Source of the DNA: Myxococcales bacterium | Lineage (GTDB): Bacteria; Myxococcota_A; Polyangia; Polyangiales; Polyangiaceae | Direction: 5' to 3' | NCBI GenBank assembly: GCA_025359105.1 | Contig: JANYHK010000073.1 | Coordinates: 1-64,000 of the forward strand | Length of the DNA: 64,000 nucleotides | Part shown: positions 37,393 through 45,020 of the stretch, piece after piece | Layout of the letters: each line of letters starts with the position of its first letter | Numbering within the stretch: the first letter of the stretch is position 1 | Notes under the pieces: model-generated | Seen by the model: only the letters and a program-made list of their open reading frames with translations | What the model was told of the DNA's origin: nothing | Databases searched by the model: none | Translations under genes and position numbers: made by a program

Positions 37393-37805
37393 CCGGGGTA
37401 CCCGCGCCACATGACGCGGCGCGCCAAGTCGCGGTACATTCGTCCAGTCCGCGGAGTGATCCCCGGGCCTCGTCCGCTGCCTGACCGGGGACCGCTAAGT
37501 TCGGCCTAAGTCACCGTGGCATCGCCCATTTCCGCGGGCAATTTCAGCGTCTTGCGGGCGCCAGACAGGGGCAACTTTTTCCGGCGTCGAAACCCCGAGG
37601 GGTTCCGCATGGTTGCGCTGATCTGTCCACAGATGTCGAAATGTGGGTTGCGCGCCCTCATAGGCTCGGTCAGAAAAGGTCCCTTACCTCATCCTCACCT
37701 TGAGCCCAGACCAGTCGCCCCGGGGGGAGTGCCGGGACGACGCGCGCGTGGGCCGCCGACCGGCACCTTCCGCGCTCCCAACTCGTCGGCGATGACGGTA
37801 CGGCC
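37393..37805. other. 413-base intergenic region before the sugar transferase
   Basis: This is the longest gene-free stretch in the window. It holds the 14-bp perfect palindrome described separately, a few AT-richer segments (GGCAACTTTTTCCGG near 37570) and no convincing reading frame. It probably carries the promoter of the following operon. I could not find a sigma-54 or sigma-70 consensus. Confidence 0.5.
37591..37604. promoter_or_regulatory. Perfect 14-bp palindrome AACCCCGAGGGGTT-type
   Basis: The sequence AACCCC-GAGGGGTT forms two complementary six-base arms around a GA centre. It lies about 200 bases before the sugar-transferase start and could be an operator; I see no T-tract for a terminator. 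Confidence 0.3.
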
Positions 37806-39191
37806 ATGAACACACCCCGCTTGAACAACCTGGCACCGGGCCTGACCTCCAAGGTCCACTTGGCCGGCGACTGCACGACGCTCGCGGTCGCCGCGGTGCT
37901 CGCGAGCGCCGGGACGTGGTCGGAGCCGCTCCTCGTCGCCTCCGCGGCGATCGTGGGCTGGGTGCTCGCGGCGCGTGTCCTGCGTCAGTACGACATCTGG
38001 CACAAGCAAGGCCTCGTCGGCGAGCTGGCGCTCACGACCGTGCTGGTCATCGGAACGGTGATCGAGCTGTTCCTCCTGCGCCTGGCAGTTCCCGCGCGCA
38101 CGATGCCCAACCTCTCCCTCGGGCAGTACGTCGACGTGGCTCTGCCCGCGATGCTCCTCCTGCGCCTGTTCGTCGTATCGGTCCGCTCTCTCGGCGAGCA
38201 GTCCCAGAAGGACGTACTGGTCGTGGGCGCCGGCGCACTCGGTCGCGTGACCGGCGAGGATCTCCGCGCGAACCGCGCGCAGCCGAGCAACCTCGTCGGC
38301 TACCTCCGCTTCCGCGAGGACGCGACCGTCCCCCGCATCCCCGCACCGCTGCTCGGCGACGTTGACGCCCTCGAGTCGGTCCTGAAGGATCACCCGGTGA
38401 GCGAGGTCTACATCGCCGGCAACATGGTGAAGAACGCGGAGACGATGCAGGGCGTCATCCGTGTCTGCGAGAAGCTCGGCGTGCCCTTTGCCCTCCCCGC
38501 CGCCGGCTTCCGCTTCGGCCGAGCCCGCGCAGTCGACGCGAAGGCGATCTCCGACGGCTACATCCACTACCAGTCCGTCGAGCCGAAGCCGGTGCAGACC
38601 GCCCTGAAGCGCGCGTTCGACGTCCTGCTGTCGGCGATCGCGCTCTGGCTCCTGTCGCCGCTCCTCATCGGTGCTGCGCTCGCCGTGAAGCTGACGTCGA
38701 AGGGCCCCATCCTGTTCAAGCAGCCGCGCGTCGGCATGCATGGCCGCCCGTTCAACATGCTGAAGTTCCGGTCGATGGTCGTGAACGCAGAGGAGCTCAA
38801 GGAAAAGCTCCTGGCGCAGAACGAGCAGGCCGGTCCGGTCTTCAAGATGAAATCAGACCCGCGCGTCACCCGCGTCGGCCGCTTCATCCGCAGGTATTCG
38901 ATCGACGAGCTGCCTCAGCTGGTCAACATCCTCCGCGGCGAGATGAGCATCGTCGGACCGCGCCCGCCGGTCCCCAAGGAGGTCGCGCAGTACGAGGCGT
39001 GGCAGCGGCGGCGCCTCAGTGTGCGTCCTGGCCTCACCTGCGTCTGGCAGGTCAGCGGGCGCAACGAGATCAGCTTCGAGCAGTGGATGTACCTGGACAT
39101 GCAGTACATCGACAACTGGAGCCTGGGGCAGGACTTCGGCCTCATCCTGAAGACCGTGCCCGTCGTCCTGACCGGCCGCGGCGCCTCCTGA
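37806..39191 (+). CDS. Exopolysaccharide polyprenyl glycosylphosphotransferase (EpsZ/WcaJ-like)
   Basis: A 461-residue protein: several N-terminal membrane helices, a CoA-binding-like domain in the middle (VLVVGAGALGR) and the C-terminal sugar-transferase domain (KRAFDVLLSAIALWLLSP, KFRSMVVNAEELK, DELPQLVNILRGEMSIVGPRPP, RPGLTCVWQVSGRNEISFEQWM). Such enzymes move a sugar-1-phosphate onto undecaprenyl phosphate to begin a repeat unit. This is the committed step of the locus. Confidence 0.95.
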   Translation: MNTPRLNNLAPGLTSKVHLAGDCTTLAVAAVLASAGTWSEPLLVASAAIVGWVLAARVLRQYDIWHKQGLVGELALTTVLVIGTVIELFLLRLAVPARTMPNLSLGQYVDVALPAMLLLRLFVVSVRSLGEQSQKDVLVVGAGALGRVTGEDLRANRAQPSNLVGYLRFREDATVPRIPAPLLGDVDALESVLKDHPVSEVYIAGNMVKNAETMQGVIRVCEKLGVPFALPAAGFRFGRARAVDAKAISDGYIHYQSVEPKPVQTALKRAFDVLLSAIALWLLSPLLIGAALAVKLTSKGPILFKQPRVGMHGRPFNMLKFRSMVVNAEELKEKLLAQNEQAGPVFKMKSDPRVTRVGRFIRRYSIDELPQLVNILRGEMSIVGPRPPVPKEVAQYEAWQRRRLSVRPGLTCVWQVSGRNEISFEQWMYLDMQYIDNWSLGQDFGLILKTVPVVLTGRGAS

Positions 39192-39263
39192 CGCGTGCGC
39201 GCCGCCGTGTCATCCGTTTGGGGCGGTGACTTTCGGGAGCGGCGGATACACTCTACATGGACG

Positions 39264-39692
39264 ATGGGGTCCGCCCGCCGCTCGAGCACCAAGCTCAAAG
39301 CCGCTTCCGCGAAGAAGCGAATTCTCGTGGTCGAGGATGAGCCGACGCTCCGGCAAACCGTTAAGAGCCACCTGGTTCGGCGCGGCTTCGAGGTCGACGC
39401 CGTGAGCGACTCCCACGCCGCTATCGAAGCGCTCAAGGGCAAGCAACCGGACCTGCTATTCCTCGACCTGCATTTGCCGCGCGAGTCGGGGTATGAGGTC
39501 TGCGAGATGGTGCGCAACGAGCTGCATCTGAAGGAGCTTCCGATCGTCATGATGGGAGAGACGACCTCACCCGAGGCGCGGGCGTTCGCCGAAGAGGCCG
39601 GCGCCGACCAGTACCTCAGCAAGCCGTTCACGCTGCGTCAGCTCGACGCGCTCGTCGACCTCCTGCTCCGAGCCGAGGCACGAAAGGCCTGA
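39264..39692 (+). CDS. Atypical response-regulator receiver protein
   Basis: A 142-residue single-domain receiver with VVEDE, the phosphorylation Asp68 in FLDLHLP and Lys120 in YLSKPF. The conserved Thr/Ser switch position (expected after IVMM) is a glycine, Gly98, so the phosphorylation response may be altered. There is a basic, Ser-rich extension of about 18 residues at the N-terminus. No output domain. Its stop overlaps the ATG of the acyltransferase. Confidence 0.85.
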   Translation: MGSARRSSTKLKAASAKKRILVVEDEPTLRQTVKSHLVRRGFEVDAVSDSHAAIEALKGKQPDLLFLDLHLPRESGYEVCEMVRNELHLKELPIVMMGETTSPEARAFAEEAGADQYLSKPFTLRQLDALVDLLLRAEARKA

Positions 39693-40204
39693 TGCTCGCG
39701 CGCTTTCGGCTCCGCAGGTGCGCCTACGTCGGCGACGCCCCGCGCGTGCTGGGGCGCGTCTGGATCCACGGGCTGGGCGTGATCCGGCTCGGCGATCGCG
39801 TGGTGCTCGACGCCCGCCTGGCGCCGATCGAGCTACACGCGAGCAGGCCCACCTCCGAGATCGTCATCGGGGACGACGTGGTCATCGGCGGCGGCAGCTC
39901 GATCGAGGCAGAGGAGTCCGTGCGCATCGGCGACCGCGTCCGCCTCGGCGGCTTCTGCCGGCTCATGGACGCACATTTTCACTCTGCGACCGGGGATCGG
40001 AGCAAGCGCCCCGCGCCGGCCCCGCTGGTGGTCGAAGACGACGTCGAGATGGGCGCCCGATCGATCCTGCTCGCGGGGGCACACGTGGAGCATCACGTGC
40101 AGATCTGTGCCGGGACGGTGGTCACCCGCCGCGTCAGGGCGCACAGCACCGTGCGCGGCGTGCCGTGCCAGGTCGTGGACACCGGCGCGCGGGGGGCGCG
40201 ATGA
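39692..40204 (+). CDS. Hexapeptide-repeat acyltransferase (1)
   Basis: A 170-residue left-handed beta-helix protein with repeats such as EIVIGDDVVIGGG, VRIGDRVRLGGFC, VEDDVEMGARSILLAGAHV. A histidine (DAHFH) is placed as in the catalytic site of LbH acetyltransferases. Its stop overlaps the ATG of the next acyltransferase. Substrate unknown, probably a sugar of the locus. Confidence 0.86.
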   Translation: MLARFRLRRCAYVGDAPRVLGRVWIHGLGVIRLGDRVVLDARLAPIELHASRPTSEIVIGDDVVIGGGSSIEAEESVRIGDRVRLGGFCRLMDAHFHSATGDRSKRPAPAPLVVEDDVEMGARSILLAGAHVEHHVQICAGTVVTRRVRAHSTVRGVPCQVVDTGARGAR

Positions 40205-40806
40205 CGGACGGGACGAAGGGGGACGCCTTCGTCGACCGGACGTGGTCGCTCCTCACGGACGCCGCGGCCCGACCGCGGAGCGTCCGCCACCTGGTGAACG
40301 GCACCGTCGCGCTCGCCCGGGCGCATGCCCTGTTCCGCGGTTGCGAGCGGGGCCGACGGGTTCGCGCCTACGGGCCCGTCCACGTCGTGGCGGACGGGCG
40401 CATCGTTCTCAGCGACTTCGTGTTCTTCCTGAACGGGATGATCCCGTCGGAGATCGTCTGTCACCGCGGCGCCGAGCTCGTGATCGGCGAGCGAACTGGA
40501 TTCAACTACGGCGTGTCGATCGAGGCGCGCCAGCGCGTGACCATCGGCAACCGCTGCCTCTTCGGGGCGATGGTCCGCATCGGCGACTCGGTCCGCGGTG
40601 CCACGGCGCCGGTCACCCTCGGCAACGACGTGTGGATCGCGCACGGCGCGATCATCGAGGCCGGGGTGACGATCGGCGACGGATCGGTGGTCTCGGCGGG
40701 CAGCGTGGTCGTGAGCGACGTGCCGGCGGGGCGCATGGCGATCGGCAACCCGGCGCGCCCCGTTCCCCTCGACGTTCGCCGCAGCGCCCGGCACGAGACA
40801 GGTTGA
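40201..40806 (+). CDS. Hexapeptide-repeat acyltransferase (2)
   Basis: A 201-residue left-handed beta-helix protein (LVIGERTGFNYGVSIEARQRVTIGNRCLFGAMVRIGD, VTLGNDVWIAHGAIIEAGVTIGDGSVVSAGSVVV, AIGNPARPV), typical of WcaF/maltose O-acetyltransferase-like enzymes. It overlaps the previous gene by four bases. The pair likely acylates two positions of the sugar chain. Confidence 0.88.
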   Translation: MTDGTKGDAFVDRTWSLLTDAAARPRSVRHLVNGTVALARAHALFRGCERGRRVRAYGPVHVVADGRIVLSDFVFFLNGMIPSEIVCHRGAELVIGERTGFNYGVSIEARQRVTIGNRCLFGAMVRIGDSVRGATAPVTLGNDVWIAHGAIIEAGVTIGDGSVVSAGSVVVSDVPAGRMAIGNPARPVPLDVRRSARHETG

Positions 40807-40813
40807 GCGTCCT

Positions 40814-41578
40814 TCAGACCGCTTCGTAGGCGTGCCAGAACGGTGTCGACTTGAGCGGACGCAGGTGCGGCGACGCGTCGAGCTGCTTGACCGTCTCGCC
40901 GTGGGGTTTGCGGTAGATGAGCGCGACCTTGCGCGGGTGCGCAGCGATCGATTTCTCGATGTGCGTGATCGCGTGCGTCGCGATCGAATGCGGGAACGGG
41001 TTGTTCAAGAAGAACAGCGACGGACGAGGCGGGAGGGCGTGGGCCATGAAGTCGTCGCAGACCCACTCGACGCGGAGCGAGCGTCCGGTGGAGCGCTCGT
41101 ATTTCTCGACGTTCTTCTTCCCGGCCTCGACGAGCTCCGGAGAGAACTCGATGCCGAGCAGCTCGCGGAACGGGTACTCGCTCGCCAGCATCAAGGCGAG
41201 CCCCTTCCCTGCCCCGACGTCGACGAATCCGTAGTCGCCGAGGCGGAGCGGGAGCGCGCGCATCATCTCTGCGAAGAAATCGGGGTTGATCGGACCGTAG
41301 AGCCAGTCGCCGAAGCGCGGGTCCAGCCCGGCGACCTGGAGATCGGCGAGCTGGGCGCGCTCGAAGGTGTCGGTGCCGTGCTTGCGATCGAACGCGCGCG
41401 TCCGGTAGTCCGTGTACTTGCCCATCCACCCTTCGAGGTGGCCCACCGCGCGCTGCCCGAGGCGCGACCCGCCGGCGAGCTTGCGGGCGACGGAGAGAGC
41501 CCCTCCGAAGTGAGTCGTCGAATGGGCGAAGCCGCGCGCCTTGCGAAGGAACTTTTCCATGGCCGAATAGAGAATCAT
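40814..41578 (-). CDS. SAM-dependent methyltransferase-like protein
   Basis: About 254 residues with the class I motif DVGAGKGLALMLA near residue 118 and a following ELLGIEFSPELVEAGKKN (motif II). The body is otherwise not recognisable; a FNNPFPHS motif is near the middle. An internal ATG at 41560 is an alternative start. It is convergent with the acyltransferase. Confidence 0.78.
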   Translation of the reverse strand: MILYSAMEKFLRKARGFAHSTTHFGGALSVARKLAGGSRLGQRAVGHLEGWMGKYTDYRTRAFDRKHGTDTFERAQLADLQVAGLDPRFGDWLYGPINPDFFAEMMRALPLRLGDYGFVDVGAGKGLALMLASEYPFRELLGIEFSPELVEAGKKNVEKYERSTGRSLRVEWVCDDFMAHALPPRPSLFFLNNPFPHSIATHAITHIEKSIAAHPRKVALIYRKPHGETVKQLDASPHLRPLKSTPFWHAYEAV

Positions 41579-41621
41579 CGCACGGCCGCTGGGCCGAGGC
41601 CACGCGATCTCGCGGGCGGCG

Positions 41622-42800
41622 TCAGGTACGCGTGCCGCGGCGGCGACCCAGCAGATACCGCGCGTTGCGACCGAGGCGAGCGGTGGCCTCGGGGACGACC
41701 GCTTCGATGAACCACCGCGCCCCTTTGCCTCGCAGGCCCGGCGCGTACTCGACGCCTTCGCGGTAGACGGTGCGCTCGGGTCGCCAGCGCAGCTTCGATT
41801 CGTCGGTGCCGGCCGACAGGTGCACGACCTTGAAGCCCTCCTCGAACGCGTACCGGATGGCCTCGGCCACCGTCGTCGTCATGACGCTGTAGCGCGACCA
41901 GGTCGGGTCGTAGCCCGAAAAGTACAGGTAGAGAACGTGGCCGAGCGCGAAACCGACGCGCGAGGCCACGACCGCTCCTCCGATCCGGAGCTGAAAGACG
42001 CGAACGGCGTCGCGCGCGCCGAGGCGCGTGCATACGTCGAGGAAGAAGCTGCGCGACGCCGTGTCGCGGAACACGTCCTCGTGGTGAAGCAGGCCGTCGG
42101 CCTTCGCGCGCATGTGGTGCAGCTCCAGGAATCGCTGGAGGGCGGAGGCGAGCGGCGCCGGCTCACGAGCGACGTCGAGCTCGAAGTCGTGCCCGTCGCG
42201 CTTGAGCGAGTTGTAACACTTGCGCAGCGACTCCTTGAGGTTGCGGGGGCGGCTCGCGCGGAAGGTCTCCCAGGTTCCGTCGAGGCGCAGCCAGTGTGCC
42301 GCGGCCTCACGGGGCAGCTCCGCGCCAGGCGCGGCGAGGACGGCGCGCAGGCCGTCGCTCCCGTCGCGGAGCCCTTGCCAGCGGATCCAGTCCCAGTCCC
42401 TCCGGTTGGCGGCCAGGTGCGCGGCGAGCGCGGCGTAGACGTCGGCCTCCCAGGCAGGGTCGACGAGCGCGCCGCGGAGCTCGGTCACGTTGGGATCCGC
42501 CCCCACGAACTCGAGGCTACGCATGAGCGAGATGCCGACGCCGGGACGGCGGACGAGGATGAGCGGCGCGACACCTACGAGCTGGCCAGAGGCGCTACGA
42601 AACGCGCGGAAGTAGAGCGCGTCGCGCACGGTGACGTGGTCTTCGTGAAACCAGCGCCACCACGCGTCGTTCCACTCCCACGTGCGGAAAGGCAGGCCCT
42701 CGCCGTGCGCGGCCGCGAGCGCCCGCCACTCGCGCTCGAGCGCCGCGAGCTCATGGGCAGTCTCGATCCGCTCGATCACGAGCGGGCGCGTCAGAGCCAC
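41622..42800 (-). CDS. CelD/BcsL-type GNAT-like acetyltransferase
   Basis: A GTG start at 42800 gives 392 residues; the start overlaps the GT2 stop by about 10 bases. LPFRTWEWNDAWWRWFHED, NLKESLRKCYNSLKRDGHDFELD and AIRYAFEEGFKVVHLSAGTDESKLRW match the CelD/BcsL domain, a double GNAT fold also related to FemAB aminoacyl transferases. Its neighbours make sugar acylation or aminoacyl transfer plausible. Confidence 0.82.
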   Translation of the reverse strand: MALTRPLVIERIETAHELAALEREWRALAAAHGEGLPFRTWEWNDAWWRWFHEDHVTVRDALYFRAFRSASGQLVGVAPLILVRRPGVGISLMRSLEFVGADPNVTELRGALVDPAWEADVYAALAAHLAANRRDWDWIRWQGLRDGSDGLRAVLAAPGAELPREAAAHWLRLDGTWETFRASRPRNLKESLRKCYNSLKRDGHDFELDVAREPAPLASALQRFLELHHMRAKADGLLHHEDVFRDTASRSFFLDVCTRLGARDAVRVFQLRIGGAVVASRVGFALGHVLYLYFSGYDPTWSRYSVMTTTVAEAIRYAFEEGFKVVHLSAGTDESKLRWRPERTVYREGVEYAPGLRGKGARWFIEAVVPEATARLGRNARYLLGRRRGTRT

Positions 42801-43630
42801 CGCAGCACCGCTCTGCCTATCACCTTGAGCGCGAGCAGCTCGGCCGCGCCGCGCGAGGCGCGGTAGTTCCGATAGATGCGCTCGTACGCGAGAGGAACGC
42901 GACCGTCGGCCATCGCGGCGTTCATGAGCGACGGGGCCCCCGTCCGGTACTGGACCACCGGACGGTCGAGGAACGCGCACCCGAAGGCGCGGATCGCGCG
43001 GATGTAGAACTCGAGATCCTCGACGACGCGCAGCTCCTCGTCGTAGCCGCCGAGCGCGACGACGTGCTCGCGACGGATGAGGCACGCGGAGTTCACGAAC
43101 AACGTCGTACCGGCGAAGAGCTGGTTGGCGACGACGAGCTTGGAGGAGCCGAGGCGCTCGTAGACGCGCGCGCTCCGGGCGGCGTGGGCGAAACCCCGCC
43201 GCTCACGCGCTACCGCGACGGGATCGTCGCCGAACGGTTCGACGCGACCGTAGACCACGCCTACGCGCGGACGGCTCGCGAACCTCGCGACGATGTCGCG
43301 GTAGGCCCCAGGAGCGACCCGATCGTCGTCGTCGAGAAAGTGTACGAACCTGCCGCGCGCCAGGGAGACCCCGTCGTTCCGCACGCGGGAAGGATTGCCC
43401 CCGGTCGGCTCGTCGCGGTGGCGGTAGACGACGCGTGCATCGCCGATGCCCTCGACGGGCGCGCGCGCCGAGCCCTCCGGGCTGTCGTCGACCACACGCA
43501 CCTCGACGGTCACACCTTCCTGGGCGAGCGCGCTCTCCACGGCTTCGACCACCAGAGCGGGACGGCGGAACGTCGGAATCACCACCGAGATGTCCGGCGT
43601 GAGGGTGTGCGGCTCCATCGCAGGCGTCAT
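42791..43630 (-). CDS. GT2 glycosyltransferase
   Basis: A 279-residue protein with ISVVIPTFRRPALVVEAVESALAQ, VVDDSPEGS and HFLDDDDRVAPGAY (DxD-type catalytic acids), and a late GGYDEELRVVEDLEFYIR. The GT-A fold is clear. Its start overlaps the stop of the GT4 gene (ATGA), and its own stop overlaps the GNAT start. Confidence 0.92.
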   Translation of the reverse strand: MTPAMEPHTLTPDISVVIPTFRRPALVVEAVESALAQEGVTVEVRVVDDSPEGSARAPVEGIGDARVVYRHRDEPTGGNPSRVRNDGVSLARGRFVHFLDDDDRVAPGAYRDIVARFASRPRVGVVYGRVEPFGDDPVAVARERRGFAHAARSARVYERLGSSKLVVANQLFAGTTLFVNSACLIRREHVVALGGYDEELRVVEDLEFYIRAIRAFGCAFLDRPVVQYRTGAPSLMNAAMADGRVPLAYERIYRNYRASRGAAELLALKVIGRAVLRWL

Positions 43631-44877
43631 CGAAGGCCACGAACGCGCGCGGCCAGGAGCTCGCGCAGGAACGTCTCCAGTCGCATCGACGCCGCCGTCC
43701 AGGAGTACCGCTCCTCGACGAGGGCGCGCCCGCGGGCCCCCATCTCGACGCCGAGCGCGGGCGTGTCGAGGACCCGGCCGAGCGCCGCCGCCAGCGTAGC
43801 GGGATCGTCCGCGATGAGGATGTCGCGTCCCGGCTGCGCGTCGATGCCTTCGGCGCCGAGCGACGTCGAGACGACCGGACGCGCCATGGCCATGGCCTCG
43901 AGGATCTTGAACCGCGTCCCGCCGCCGATCCGCAGCGGCACGATCGTGACGGCGGCGCTCGACAGGTGCGGGCGCAGGTCATCCACGCGCCCCGTGACCT
44001 CGACGCGCGGGCTGCGGAACGCGAGGACCTCCGGCGTGGGGTGCTGCCCGACGATCTTGAGCCGCGCCTCCGGATGGCTCCGCTCGACGAGCGGCCATAC
44101 GTCGCGGAGCAGGTAGCGGAGGCCGTCCACGTTCGGGAAGTAGTTGATGGCGCCGAAGAACATGACGGTGCGTCCGTCGGAACCGGGGAGCCCGGGATCG
44201 GGCCGGAAATGCTCGAGGTCCACCGCGTTCGGCACGACCGTCGAGCGGAGGCCCGGCACCAGGGTCTTCGCGCGCGCTTCGTCGACGTCCGAGCAGAAGG
44301 TCACGCCGTCGAACCGGCGGTACGCGCCAAGCTCCTCGCGCCGGATCTTCGGCCAGTTGGCGAGGTTGTGCACACGCCGTGCGAGGCCCTGCTCGGCGCT
44401 GGCCTGCTGACGGGCGAGATCGAACTCGATGTTGTGCTCGTCGAGCACGCGCAGCGGCGGCCGCTCCCCCGGCGGCGCCTTCGTGAGGCGCTGGCCGACG
44501 AGGAACGGGAGCTCCACGTTCACGACGTCGATCACGTTCGCCGACAGCACACGATCGAGCGCGCGACGGAGATCGGGCAGATCGAACGAGCGCGCCTCGA
44601 AGCTGCGCCGCGACAGGAGCGAGCGGAGCTGCATGACACGCTTGGCGCTCCCCTGCCACGGGCGCGCAGGTACGAGCACGACCTCACGGCAGTACTCGTT
44701 CATGGCCTGCGCGGCCTCCGCGGCGTCGAGATCGGGCGTGATGAGCGACACTCCGAAGACGTCGTGGCGCTTGGCGAGGGCCGCCATCACCCCTTGAATC
44801 CGCCGCTGCGCGCCGAACGTCGGCGGGCTCGGGGGAAACTGCGAGAGGAAGAGGAGGCGGAGCCTGTCGTTGGCCAT
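43627..44877 (-). CDS. GT4-family glycosyltransferase
   Basis: A 416-residue GT-B enzyme: GAQRRIQGVMAAL in the N-terminal domain, LDEHNIEFDLAR, VVPNAVDLEHFRPD and the C-terminal EX7E segment GGGTRFKILEAMAMARPVVSTSLGAEGI. It resembles the glycosyltransferases in exosortase-A loci (TIGR03087-type). It is the first gene of a minus-strand operon of GT4, GT2, GNAT and methyltransferase. Confidence 0.92.
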   Translation of the reverse strand: MANDRLRLLFLSQFPPSPPTFGAQRRIQGVMAALAKRHDVFGVSLITPDLDAAEAAQAMNEYCREVVLVPARPWQGSAKRVMQLRSLLSRRSFEARSFDLPDLRRALDRVLSANVIDVVNVELPFLVGQRLTKAPPGERPPLRVLDEHNIEFDLARQQASAEQGLARRVHNLANWPKIRREELGAYRRFDGVTFCSDVDEARAKTLVPGLRSTVVPNAVDLEHFRPDPGLPGSDGRTVMFFGAINYFPNVDGLRYLLRDVWPLVERSHPEARLKIVGQHPTPEVLAFRSPRVEVTGRVDDLRPHLSSAAVTIVPLRIGGGTRFKILEAMAMARPVVSTSLGAEGIDAQPGRDILIADDPATLAAALGRVLDTPALGVEMGARGRALVEERYSWTAASMRLETFLRELLAARVRGLR

Positions 44878-45020
44878 GGGCAGCGCGGGCGCGAAGCGAG
44901 CGGGTGAGTCAGGGAGGACGCGCCGTTATTGCATGACGCCGTCGCTCCTGTCGAGCCGCGGCGCCGCACGCGTGGCGTGATAGACTTTCCGGCTTGAAGC
45001 GCACGAGGGGAGCCAGGATC
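44878..45020. promoter_or_regulatory. Divergent region before beta-helix lipoprotein
   Basis: A 143-base region between the GT4 gene (minus) and the first beta-helix lipoprotein (plus). A TGATAGACTTT segment is the only AT-richer part and may belong to the plus-strand promoter. Low confidence. Confidence 0.35.

Noticed and set aside
37520-37560. A possible sigma-54 promoter (TGGCATCGCCCATTTCCGC)
   Set aside because: The GG and GC elements are 14 bases apart instead of the required 10.
37516-37809. A 97-residue frame in the long intergenic region
   Set aside because: No motif or ribosome-binding site; composition resembles noncoding DNA.
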